NCBI GenBank assembly: GCA_027422505.1
Contig: JAPQWV010000658.1
Span: 186,001 to 250,000 of the forward strand
Reading direction: 5' to 3'
Origin: Craterostigma plantagineum
Taxonomy: Eukaryota; Streptophyta; Magnoliopsida; Lamiales; Linderniaceae
DNA: 64,000 nucleotides
Shown: piece after piece, positions 54,801-64,000 of the stretch
How positions within the stretch are numbered: position 1 is the first letter of the stretch
Layout: every line of letters begins with the position of its first letter
Position numbers and translations under genes: made by a program
Notes under the pieces: generated by a model
The model's input: only the letters and a program-made list of their open reading frames with translations
Database searches by the model: none
Told to the model about the DNA's origin: nothing

Positions 54801-55941
54801 CGAATTCCGAAGACTAGAAATGTGATTTCGGGTTTTCCTTGATGTGGCTCGTCTATGAAAGAACCTCGTATTCCTATCCCCATTATGCAACCAATCAGCT
54901 TTGCCCCTTTGCCTCCAATAAATATTTTCCCGGTGGATCAAGTCGTGCATCTCCCTCATAGCCGTTTCTTCCTCCATTCTGGTTTCCTCCGAGATAGGTT
55001 TGGATCGCAAGGCTTCTAGGCGCTGCTCACCGGCCTTAATGCGCAGCTGCATGCCCCTGAAAGATGTGTGGTTCCACTTTTCAAGTCGTTCTCTACAAAG
55101 CTCAAAGCATCGCCAACCATTCCTTCCAGCGTCTCGCGGCGGTCTCCCCAACAGTCCTTGATTATTTCCAAGCAACGATCATCCCCAAACCAAGTTGCGT
55201 CGAAGCGAAAGGGACGTTTAGAACGAGGCCCCAAAGCTGGTCCTGCCGCAGTTTGCACAATTAAGGCGTGGTGATCAGAGGTAAGTGTTGGACAATGGCG
55301 CACCCTAGCCTCCGGAAACGAGTCCCTCCACTCAACAGTAGCACACGCTCGATCAAGGCGTTCAAATATGGTATGCTGGTGAGGCGTGCTATCATTCCAT
55401 GTATAAGTGTCCCCCTCAAACCCGAGATCAGTAAGGCCAACAAATTCTAAGGCCTCTCGAAAATTAGTCATCTGCCATTGAGGTTTAGGACGGCCACCTT
55501 TCTTCTCTTTTTGCACAAGGATCTCATTGAAATCACCCGCACAAAGCCATCGCGTAGGGCCAAGGTCCCGCAACCGAGTAAGGAGTTTCCAACTATGACG
55601 AAGCTGAGAAAGATTAGAATCCCCGTAAAAACCCGTAAAATGCCATGGTGGACTCCACAAGTGATCCTCGACGCACAAATCAATATGAAAGTTTGAGAAT
55701 GAGCTAAGCGTCACACAAATAGCTTTATTCCAGAATAGAGCGAGGCCACCTTTACGACTCACAGCATCCACGAAGACACCATGCATGTTTAGTTTATTAC
55801 GAACACCTTCAATATAGCTCTTGCTGCTTTTGGTTTCAATAAGAAAAATAAAATCAGCCGCATGAACCCGGCGAGTTTCATCAGCTCATGAACTGTCGTA
55901 GCATTGCCCAAACCACGACAGTTCCAAATTAAGAGATTCAT
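51880..55941 (-). pseudogene. LINE ORF2: endonuclease, RT, zinc-binding and RNase H domains
   Basis: The start MNLLIWNCRGLGN is typical of plant L1 ORF2. The span is ~1350 codons, the usual size. The endonuclease shows FIFLIETKSSKSY, CAGDFNEIL and TSDHHALIV. The RT region (about 54620-53640) contains FRPISLCNV and LFAHDTIIF, where the first catalytic Asp of FADD is His. VSCFLLPAG, RFCWGSNKHSSIHWTTW and VGFRDLHMFNLALVAKQAW follow, then a zinc-binding RVT segment (VKSAYWA...KLFAWRLMHDL, CSRCG). RNase H ends the protein (INCDGA, ESDCEEV, then NRAAHFLAKN in another frame). Frameshifts occur near 55880, 55500-55440, 54600-54240, 53640, 53060 and 52180. Confidence 0.9.
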
Positions 55942-55992
55942 AATTCTCGTCGGGGCTGCTCCGCAGCCTCGCCGATCCTTCTGAAGTGTCCA

Positions 55993-57630
55993 TTACATCC
56001 ATGTAGGTTGGCATAGCTTTCTTTTTTGGGGGTTCGATGTTGGGGTCAAATGAGGCCTTACGTTTTTGTGGGTAGAGGTTAAAGGAATTTTTGAGAAATA
56101 TATCAGATTTAGACCGGGGGAAATCACGTGTTTCTTTGGGGCTAACTTAGGTTTTGGGTCAGGCTTTTCTTTTTTAATTTGTGAGGAGGTTAACAGTTTC
56201 GGGGAGATGGGCATATTGGGAGGAAACATGTTTGGGAAAGTCTGTGTTTGGTGTTTTGGGGAGGCAAGCTTCGAGCTGACCAAAGCAGCCTCGTACGAAG
56301 ATGGCTTTTGGGTGGGGTTTTTGGTAAATTGGGGTTGTTTGGGTGGGGCTAAATTTGGTGTGGTGGTAGGCGATTTGGACTTGGTAGAGGTCAAGGTGTC
56401 TTTTTCCTTATTGGTTGTTTGCTCCACTAAGGTAGGTGGCTCCACTAAGGTTGATTGCTCCACTAAGGTAGGGACTACTTTTGGATTGAATAGAGCTCAA
56501 ATCTTGCGTGGAATGGCTCGAATTGATGTTTCCTAACTTTTGTAGGTTGGATGATTGGTATGAAATGGTCAGAGCATATTTTTGGTAGGGATAATGGGCG
56601 GATTAATGATTGGATAATTGGTAATAATGGGTGGAGTGGTGATTGGATAATTGGTAATAATGGGTGGGGATTTGAAAAATTCAAACGAATTGGTATGATT
56701 ATTAGGTGGTCTAAATGTAGGGAGAGAATCAAGGGAATGTGATATTTTTTCCAAACTGAGGTTTAAGGTTGACGGCTGGCCATGACTAGGGTTTAGGATT
56801 GGCATTTGACCATGGCTAGGGTTTGTTTTGGTGTGGCTAGGAGTAGGTTTTGAGGGGGCAGGACCACCATCTGAGACGGATGAACCCTCAATGCGACGCA
56901 TCATAGAATTGTCTCGAGTTGCGCGAAGTGTAGCATCATAGGGAAACTTCTTCACATCCATCTCGAAACCCTCCTCATACTGGAGCGAACATGATGTTTG
57001 TTGGTGGTCCAGAAGCCCGCACAAGTAACAGAAATTAGGTAGGCGTTCGTATTTGAAGTTAACGAACACTTCGCATTGTCCCTCGAGCGGCAATTTCAGC
57101 ACCCTCCTTAGCGGTTTTCGGACATCAATGAGAACTCTAATCCGGATAAAAGGTTGCCAAGGCAGTGAGTTTTTAGCATCAGACGCAACAAACTCCCCCA
57201 AGTTGTTACCAATAATTTCCGCAATCCTCTCAGATCAAGCCGAACTCGGGATATTATGAACCTGAACTTGAAACGAGCACCGATTTAGATCGACCACAGC
57301 AGGGTCGTCATTCCCTTTAATTTCCTGCAGAAGAACAAGCTGCTTTTCAAAGGCCCAAGGGGAAGCCAACAACGTTCTCTTCCTATCGATCTCATGGAAG
57401 AAACGAATGACAAAACGATTGTCATCCAATTGATACATCTCCATGCCTTTCCCAGGATTAAAGTTTGTTCGTAATGTGGCCTTCACAGCTTCAAAATTCA
57501 AGGACTTCTTCGACAAGATGCGCCCAACCACATCAAAACCACCATGACGCTTTTGATGGTCAACAACATCCTCTGATAATAAAATCCCGTCAAGCTCGTC
57601 CGATGTAAGTGTGATCTCAGCCGGGTCCAT
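55993..57630 (-). pseudogene. LINE ORF1 (DUF4283 and CCHC knuckle)
   Basis: The ATG at 57630 starts MDPAEITLTSDELDGILLSE. DUF4283-type features follow: VVGRILSKKSLNFEAVKATL, VIRFFHEIDRKRTLLASPWA and QVQVHNIPSSA. A TGA at 57235-57237 interrupts, then IRIRVLIDVRKPLRRVLKLP and the knuckle FCYLCGLLDHQQTSC (C-x2-C-x4-H-x4-C). The C-terminal half is Pro/Ser/Thr rich with short repeats (PPIITNYPI) and two frame changes near 56600 and 56470. ORF1 is an RNA-binding chaperone in L1 families. Confidence 0.85.
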
Positions 57631-58016
57631 CGTTTAAGTTTCACGGATCACCCCCGAAGCCACAGCAAATATAGCACACAATGTTCCTGCTTGAACCCCT
57701 CGAGAGATCAGAGAGAGAAGGACATCCAAGGGTAAGATATTGCAAGACACAGGTAAAAGAAACAGATAAAGCGATGGAAAAGAAAAGAGAGGAGATAAGG
57801 TTAACAAACATTAGAGATTGATAAGAGACAGCCTTCCTCGTAAGAATCGGACGCAACATCGATCAAGAATACATGCTAGAGAGATTTAGAGATTTGAAAT
57901 ATGGATGAAGCGGCAACCACTCACAAAGGAGAGAAAAGACTCTCAAAAGTAGAGAGAAAATCACTCATAGAGAGAGAAAAAAAAATACGGCAGATGGATA
58001 GATAGATAGATGGATT

Positions 58017-58029
58017 GCGATAAAGTAAT
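58017..58029. repeat. LINE target-site duplication (right copy)
   Basis: GCGATAAAGTAAT matches 51836-51848. Confidence 0.85.
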
Positions 58030-58954
58030 GAATACTAGTTTTGTTGTAATATTGCATATGGCATAATCGATCATGTCTATTCAATTGAACAATTTGTCTA
58101 TCATGTGCAATAAAGGAGCATGCTTTTACGATTATGTCCCTATTTGAATTATACTTGTTTTGCCATCAGATTTTAGATCATAAGTTCAATCCTCAACAAT
58201 TTTCGATCGTAAAAGGCAAAGGAGCAGTTTCTCGGTCAAACATGTTTTTAGATCATACATGATGTCCTGCTTTCTATTAGTATTTTATTCTCTCGGATAC
58301 TATTTTCTATTGCAATTCTTTTTCTATCAGTTTTCGATTGACCTTCATGAACAGTACTATCCAAACGAAAAACTTCCACTGAAGCTTGCAAACACTTGGG
58401 AAATTCAGAATTCAACTTAATAATGCAGATGAACCATGGGTTATTGATCGAAAATCGTAGAATAACAGTTCTAACACAGAATCAAACCAAAAAACAGCAA
58501 AACATGACAAAATTTTCCCAAAATTGATGAATTTTGCGAAGAACATGAAAAACACATTTGACCACGAATCTGACCGAAAACAACAAATTAATCTGTATAA
58601 CTCTGGTAATCGATCAAAATCATGCAATTAACAAGAACAAACACTCAATTTAGCACAATCAAAGAAATCAATTTGATTTCTGAAAAATCATATTAAGAAC
58701 TTGAAGAACAATTTTCAATCAAATCTTCATAATTCGCTAAAATTTATGGTTCGTTCGAATGGAAACAGGCTCAGATCAATTAGAAACATACAATCGAACC
58801 GCAATAACATCAAAACAAGTCGAATAAGAAAAATCATATTGAAAATTAGCGATGAACAGTATCAATTTCGCGATGAACTATAACTATTTTCAGATTTTAA
58901 AAATTCGATTCTAATTTCGATTCAAATCCTAACACACTCGGCTCTGATACCAAT
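58030..58954 (-). other. Leader and PBS of C
   Basis: AT-rich untranslated sequence with no coding frame. The minus strand carries TGGTATCAGAGC at 58952-58941, two bases after the LTR, an initiator tRNA-Met PBS. Confidence 0.8.
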
Positions 58955-59314
58955 TGTTACGTCCAAATTTATAAAACCTAAATCTAGACAAGAATCGAAT
59001 CGATAATCTAAGAAATTGAAAGTTACGTATGAGATTACCACTTTGAAGCCTGAGAGAGAAATGACTTGGAGCTCAAGCAAGGGTTGGGCACTAATTTTCT
59101 CTCTAAAATTTTTTATTCTTCTATTCAATACTAACTTTCATTGCTACAACACACTCCTAATTTTCTTAGGAGTTCACTTATATATACTATCTCGTGGTAT
59201 ATTTACACTTGTAGTCCTATAGAATGACTAATTACAATTTAGCCCAAGACTACTAATTTGCATAGCAAGACTAAGACAACTCTATTTAATTGAATACAAT
59301 AAATAGTTCCAACA
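58955..59314 (-). repeat. 5' LTR of C
   Basis: It is 360 bp, matching 44908-45271 with scattered substitutions and small indels. Confidence 0.9.
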
Positions 59315-59820
59315 CGAGCTAGACTCTTGAACGATGTTAACGGGACGCCTAAGTGGCCCTGGATTATCAAGTCCTGTCGTCACAGACCACGTCTTGGAGT
59401 TAGTCTCTGAAGTCGTAGCGACTTAGTGGCTGTGTCTGGTTATTACCAGCAGCGACCTGTCGTTTGTGTCCTTCTTCACCTCCTATACAAGCATGCCAAT
59501 CTCGTTAACACGAATCGGCACGAGGGGGAGAAGGGGATCGTATAAACAAACAGGTCGGACCACCCACCATTTCTGCCAAACGTACCACTACGAAGTCGGG
59601 CTCACCTGCATTTATACATCGCATTCAGAAGGAGCCTTGGCACATTTTATAACACATCCCACGCTTACCATCAAAATTCCACAGCGCTTACAACGATGAA
59701 GCCGAACTCCGCTGGAACCTACAATGTCACATTCCAAACGAGCTTTGGTAGATGATAAAAGACACCCCACGCATACCTTCTTCTGGAGCCAGAGAAGCTT
59801 CCTCGAGGCCTGATCAGACA
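59315..59820 (+). pseudogene. Element D accessory ORF, middle part
   Basis: It starts with the second CGAGC copy (59315-59319) and continues D from 44907. A frame at 59466-59699 reads SMPISLTRIGTRGRRGSYKQ and TYHYEVGLTCIYTSHSEGAL, parallel to MSKSLTRLAMGEKGLC... and LKPGSLTTPHSKEARYNL of segment G (48017-47571). It is cut at 59820 by element E. The CAGACA just before the E LTR is not a polypurine tract, which shows that the LTR at 59821 is a 5' LTR. Confidence 0.65.
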
Positions 59821-60173
59821 TGTAGAATACCATTTGTAAATGTGCTTTAATTTTATTAGTTGTCCTTGTAATTAGGGGCTTTTATTGTATTTGTCCACAG
59901 TTTAGGATTTATATTGTTATTTATACCAAGTATGTTTGGTATAAATACCTTGTAACATTTGTGCTTAATAGAAGAATTTTAGAAAATTGATCCGAAGGGC
60001 TGCCCATCTAATTTCTAGAGAGAGAAAGTTATAAAACATCATCTCACTACACGATTTCTCTCTCGACGTTCTTCAACGAAGGTTTTCGATCGAAATTCTA
60101 TCTTCCATAATTCTAATCGATTTCTTTAGGATTGAAGTCTAGGATCGTAGATTTGATAAAATAGGACCTCACA
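59821..60173 (+). repeat. 5' LTR of E
   Basis: It is 353 bp, TGTAGAATACC...GGACCTCACA, and aligns with 31934-32284 and 45775-46124 in inverted orientation. Confidence 0.9.
59918..59947. promoter_or_regulatory. Palindromic TATA element of the E LTR
   Basis: TATTTATACCAA and TTGGTATAAATA form 12-bp arms around a 6-base loop. TATAAATA is therefore present on both strands (59940-59947 on plus, 59925-59918 on minus). The same structure is intact at 46000-46029 and nearly so at 13966-13995. It is probably the LTR TATA box. Confidence 0.7.
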
Positions 60174-60175
60174 AC

Positions 60176-60188
60176 TGGTATCAGAGCA
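60176..60188 (+). other. PBS of E, initiator tRNA-Met type
   Basis: TGGTATCAGAGCA lies two bases after the LTR. Confidence 0.92.
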
Positions 60189-61235
60189 GATTCGTTCTGT
60201 TTTGAATCGAAACTTATTAGAATTGGATCGAAATTTTCTGGTATTGTTCCATCGAAGAACAGTTTGGCGCGAAATTCAATTTCGATCTGATAGCTCAATT
60301 ATGTGCTTATTTGGTTTGAATTTGATGTTTTATGTGCTCGTTAGTGTTATAAATTGATTGCGATTAGATCAGTAGCTGTTTGAACATCGATTTAGCAGAT
60401 TTGATCGGATTTGAGAAATTATTGTTCGCGCGTAGAACTGTTAAAACACATTCTGATTTTGGTCAAAGTCGACATGTTTAGCTTCATAATGTGCTTAATT
60501 GTTTGTTCGTGCGTATTCATCATCTGATTACGAGCAAATATCTGTAATTTCATTGTCTAACTCATCATTTTTGCTTGAATTAGTGTTAATTGTATTCTGT
60601 GATTTTTTTGCGATTATCTCAATTTTCTCGCTAGGTTTTTCGATCGGGTTAATTTCCCGATAACTCTGCGCGAAAATTTTTCTCGATCAGAATACTACGT
60701 CAGACCTAAAGTCATCTTTACCAAGAACGACTTTAGTAGAAAAATTTCCCGAGCATTACTTAGCAAAAATCTTTTTTGATGAGTCCAATATTGACCTTTG
60801 CAATCGCAAAACTTTTCATCGAAAATTTTTTTCGGTCCAACTATTGATGTTTGACCTAGCGAAATCATTTACGGTTGAAAATCATTTCAGTCAACGGATT
60901 TATTTTGACACAGCGAGAAACTTACTTAAACGTACTGTTTCTTGTGATCGAAATAAATTCGCGATCCAGAAATTTTTCTCGACCGAAAGATTTTGAGCAA
61001 TTTCGTCGCTCGCAAAATTTTTTGCTGACAAACTTTCTCGCACGAGAATATTAACGAATACATTTTATCTCGACAAAATTATTCTCGATCAAACTCTAAA
61101 TGTTGAATCGAAAATAATTCTCGATTGCTTTAGAATCAAACGATACTGACTAATTTGCTACTTGTGAAGCACATAACATCAGTCTAAACTATCACAACAA
61201 CAAACGAAGATCCTATATCAACTCAAGAAAACAAC
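60189..61235 (+). other. 5' leader of E
   Basis: Untranslated, AT-rich, with many CTCGATC/CGATCGAAA motifs between 60630 and 61110. It is homologous to the B leader (31021-31918). No frame of note. Confidence 0.75.
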
Positions 61236-62657
61236 ATGGGTGCTTACCCGCTTGGTAATGACAACCGTTCCCCGATCCTTAAGGGAGGCGAATACACAGT
61301 ATGTCAAAGCCGTTTTCTGAACTTTATCGAGCTAAAAGATCAAGCAGATGACCTTCCCTTATCACTTGAGCAAGGTCAGCTCAGTTCTAGGTAAATGTAC
61401 AAGGTGACACACTGCTAATCCTCCAATTCCTGCCTCTAGACGACTCAAAGAGTCTAGAGAATACACTGCAGAGGAAACAGTGAGAGCTAAGGCTGCTCTG
61501 ATAGCCAAGAATACTATAATGCAGGGCATCCCAAACGACATTTATCGCCAGATCGACAACATTCCAACAGCTAAGGGAATGTGGGATGAGCTGCATAAGA
61601 GATGCAAAGCACAAAAGTCGGTATCAAGGCCAAAAAGGCAAATATTCTCACAGCTTATGACTCTTTGAGAGCTAAACCCGAGGAATGCTTACACGATCTC
61701 TATCAGAGATATCTCACACTCTTGAATGAGATGAGGAAAATAGAAATTACTAAGACGAACATGAAAACCAACATACGATTTCTTTCCTGTCTTCTGTCAG
61801 AATGGAAGAAGATATGCACTCAAATCAGACAAAACAAAGACCTTGAGGAGTTGGATATCCACGCCAGGTTCAACAAATTCGCACAACACGAGGAGGATAG
61901 AAGCGAGATTCAGAAGGAGCAGAAGGGCAACTTATCGAAGACACGGTTGCCCTAGTCTCAGAGCAGAGAAGCTCAAAATCACAAAAAGAGAAGATCATCA
62001 AGCCTCCTACGCCTCAGAGTCTGAAGACGAATCAGACTCAGACATGGAGCCAAACATGAAATCTCTGGGAAGCAGTTGGCTCTCATTGGAAAGATGATGA
62101 GCAAACAGTACTTCAAAAAAAAGTCCTCATCATCACTCAATCGACTTCGGACCACAAGCTCAAAGAACAAAGAACGTGCACCTGAGACCTCCGAAGTCAA
62201 GAACACTAAAGAACCGATCAAGTACTTTAACTGCGGGAAACCAGGTCGCTATGCCTGAGAATGCACCCTCCCAAAGAAGAGAGATGCCAGCTAACACTGT
62301 AGGAAGCTTCAAATCGCAAAGTAGAAGGAAGCTGGAGTAGCTCTAATGGTGGAACAAGACCACTGGCTCGAGGATACGTCTAGCTCAGAGGAAGAGAATC
62401 TAGCCCTCATGGCCCGCCTGGACGAGAACTCTGACGCCGAAACCACCAACCAGACGGACGAAGACCAGGCATCCGAATCTTCTCAGGAGGTAGTTTCTCC
62501 TTCCACATTATTGACCATGTTAGAGTCGTATCAAATAGCATACATTAACATGAAACGTGAGCAGAAAAGCATAAAGGAAGTAAGAAGAAACTATCTAAGT
62601 CTCAGGAGAAAAACGCTAGTCTCGAATCAGAACTTAGGAGCTCTAGTTCAAAAATAG
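61236..62657 (+). pseudogene. gag: E gag, N-terminal two thirds
   Basis: MGAYPLGNDNRSPILKGGEY begins the frame after the leader; the true start could be slightly upstream. The UBN2-type domain reads AKAALIAKNTIMQGIPNDIY (61480 frame) and, after a shift near 61615, ILTAYDSLRAKPEECLHDLY and RYLTLLNEMRKIEITKTNMK. The zinc knuckle at about 62230-62270 is destroyed: FNCGKPGRYA followed by a stop, with the first Cys and the His replaced. Then KEAGVALMVEQDHWLEDTSS and an acidic segment, ending in coiled coil. Confidence 0.8.
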
Positions 62658-63095
62658 ATTAACTTACTAAGAGCTTACATTTTAGAGAGACTACAAAGCC
62701 TCCGATGGAGCAACATAATGAAAAAATTAATGATCTCGAATCAGAACGTGAGCAGAAAATAACTCTGACGCCGAAACCACCAACCAGACGGACGAAGACC
62801 AGGCATCCGAATCTTCTCAGGAGGTATTTTCTCCTTCCACATTGTTGACCATGTTAGAGTCGTATCAAATAGCGTACATTAACATGAAACGTGAGTAGAA
62901 AGGCATAAAGGAAGTAAGAAGAAACTATCTAAGTCTCAGAGAAAAACGCTAGTCTCGAATCAGAACTTAGGAGCTCTAGTTCAAAAATAGATTAACTTAC
63001 TAAGAGCGTACATTTTAGAGAGACTACAAAGCCTCCGATAGAGCAGCATAATGAAAAAATTGATGATCTAGAAGACAAGCTGGAAAATAACTATA
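62428..63095 (+). repeat. 334-bp tandem duplication in E gag
   Basis: The sequence starting ACTCTGACGCCGAAACCACC at 62428 restarts at 62762, offset 334 bp, and stays nearly identical to about 63060. The second copy carries its own substitutions (for example a TAG in MKRE...) and a deleted base near 62940. Confidence 0.9.
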
Positions 63096-63927
63096 ATTGT
63101 TTGGTTAGAAATCTCAATGAGAAAGCTAGCCTCAATTGTAGGATAACGGAATTAGATAAATCAAATACTAAGGTTTGTGAACTTATGAGAGATCTAGACG
63201 CCTGTAGAGCCTCCTAATTCGCGGTGGAAAATAATTTTGCTCAAATAGGGGAAGAGCGTAAGAAATTATACGCTAAAGTAAAGAAGTTAGAAGATCTTCT
63301 TGTAAGAAGAGACAAACCGATCAAAGTATATTCCTAAATCAGCCCATGGATCTTGAATTCTATGACTACAAATTTGGCTTAGGCTTTGAAAATCCGCGAT
63401 GCTTGATGAATGTTGACTGCAAACAACTTTACGATGTCTAATACATGGGTTTAGGACTGACGAATCTTATGGTTTTTACTAACGCAAAAGAAATAGATGC
63501 TTTAGAAGAAACCAAGAGGAAAGCCAAGACTAGGGCTGAAATCCCCATCTCCTACACCGAGTTGAATCAAAGCTACAAAACTAGGTATCTTCCCAAGGGT
63601 TGGAGCCTTGAGTCAACTCACCTTCAAGAATATCATTCTATAATAGGGGAAGCACAAATCCATAATTCTGAAAATTCTCTCTACATCCCTTGTATAGTTA
63701 GGAAAATAGAAGTATTAAGAGCCTCGTTAGAAAAAGAAAGAGAGAATTTTGAAGCAGAAAAGAAACTGTTCTTAATAGAGATGGAATCTCTCAAAGCTTC
63801 CTCCATCTCACAAGCTATTTCTCACGCAACTCACTCAACTAATAAGATCACTCTAAAAAGCGTGAAGAAAGAAAAAGCACCGTCAAAAGATCACAAACTT
63901 AAAAATAATATGTTTGAAAAGTTCTGA
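63040..63927 (+). pseudogene. gag: E gag, coiled coil and C-terminal part
   Basis: Coiled-coil pieces (NCLVRNLNEKASLNCRITEL-like) continue the gag, matching B at 30450-30150. From 63445 a clean 160-codon frame reads SYTELNQSYKTRYLPKGWSL, QEYHSIIGEAQIHNSENSLY and SHATHSTNKITLKSVKKEKA, parallel to B at 29733 onward. It ends with a frameshift at 63925; gag homology continues to the window edge. Confidence 0.75.
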
Positions 63928-64000
63928 CTGTAATCGTGCTTCACTTACGTCTACAGGGAGCGTAGGGCCGGCACTAGAGTCGACGGCGAGAGTGTCTAGG

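Larger units (their letters stand above)
51849..58016 (-). mobile_element. Full-length L1-type LINE (6.2 kb)
   Basis: A non-LTR retrotransposon on the minus strand flanked by a 13-bp TSD. ORF1 (57630-55993) and ORF2 (55941-51880) are followed by a ~30-bp tail with an A-rich end (AAAACAAAAAAT on the minus strand). The 5' untranslated part (57631-58016) is AG-rich and includes a GATA microsatellite. It carries frameshifts, nonsense changes and a dead RT catalytic motif. It is inserted in the leader of C. Confidence 0.92.
44908..59314 (-). mobile_element. SIRE-like Ty1/Copia element 'C' with nested inserts (minus strand)
   Basis: The 364-bp and 360-bp LTRs (44908-45271, 58955-59314) match closely and are flanked by CGAGC. 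Reading leftward: iMet PBS, leader, a LINE inserted in the leader, gag C-terminal half, protease stub, spacer, accessory ORF, then a PPT and an LTR of the B type (45775-46124), a gag fragment, a short 3' tail, PPT and the C 3' LTR. C is inserted in the accessory ORF of D. No integrase or RT of its own is visible. The internal part is probably chimeric. Confidence 0.85.
59821..64000 (+). mobile_element. SIRE-like Copia element 'E', 5' part (runs off the window)
   Basis: 5' LTR (59821-60173), iMet PBS, a ~1-kb leader and a damaged gag. Its LTR is of the B type. The expected 5-bp TSD is AGACA (59816-59820); the partner is beyond the right edge. Gag carries stops, mutated knuckle residues and a 334-bp tandem duplication. 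Confidence 0.85.

Noticed and set aside
59821..60173. Calling this LTR the 3' end of element D
   Set aside because: There is no polypurine tract upstream, and an initiator tRNA-Met PBS with leader and gag follows, so it is the 5' LTR of E.
1..64000. tRNA, rRNA, snRNA, centromeric satellite or host protein genes
   Set aside because: No cloverleaf-forming sequence with A/B boxes, no rRNA motif, no long tandem satellite and no frame outside the retroelement families was found by eye. A covariance-model and protein-profile search would be needed to exclude small RNAs.

Overview
This window is plant nuclear DNA, most likely from a large flowering-plant genome (probably a eudicot; the species cannot be named from sequence). 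I found no supportable host gene, tRNA or rRNA. Nearly all of it is a nest of retrotransposons, ordered by terminal repeats (LTRs), target-site duplications (TSDs), primer-binding sites (PBS) and polypurine tracts (PPT). Almost every coding region is broken by frameshifts and stops.

Layout. (1) 245-13269, plus strand: a complete Athila-like Ty3/Gypsy element with ~1.45-kb LTRs and TSD GTACC, inserted in another LTR whose halves lie at 1-239 and 13275-13908. (2) 13909-32284, minus strand: SIRE-like Ty1/Copia element 'B' with gag, protease, integrase, RT, RNase H and an accessory ORF (aORF). Its 3' region was rearranged into a direct-inverted-direct triplication. (3) 32609-43406, plus strand: 'F', the best preserved Copia element, TSD CATTT, with gag-pol and an aORF. 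(4) 44908-59314, minus strand: 'C', TSD CGAGC. It contains an unpaired foreign LTR, a pol-less gag/aORF segment 'G', and a complete 6.2-kb L1-type LINE (51849-58016, 13-bp TSD). (5) 59821-64000, plus strand: 'E', the 5' part of another SIRE-like element, running off the window. (6) The host of B, F, C and E is an older plus-strand SIRE-like element 'D', visible as 32285-32608, 43412-44907 and 59315-59820.

Most notable are two features. The Athila element carries what looks like a second internal promoter. The 16-bp palindrome GGTCACGGCCGTGACC, which forms an array just upstream of the LTR TATA box, recurs inside the element. There it sits at almost the same spacing from another TATA box, followed by a pyrimidine-rich leader, a well-formed GT-AG intron made of ~145-bp repeats, and the accessory ORF. 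Element B contains a multi-kilobase inverted duplication of its accessory ORF with a ~28-bp spacer, which if transcribed would fold into long double-stranded RNA. D and G also look like a derivative lineage that kept gag, a protease stub and the aORF but lost integrase, RT and RNase H.

Domain calls come from motifs read by eye. Boundaries with terminal dinucleotides and TSDs are exact; boundaries of decayed coding regions and homology blocks are approximate.
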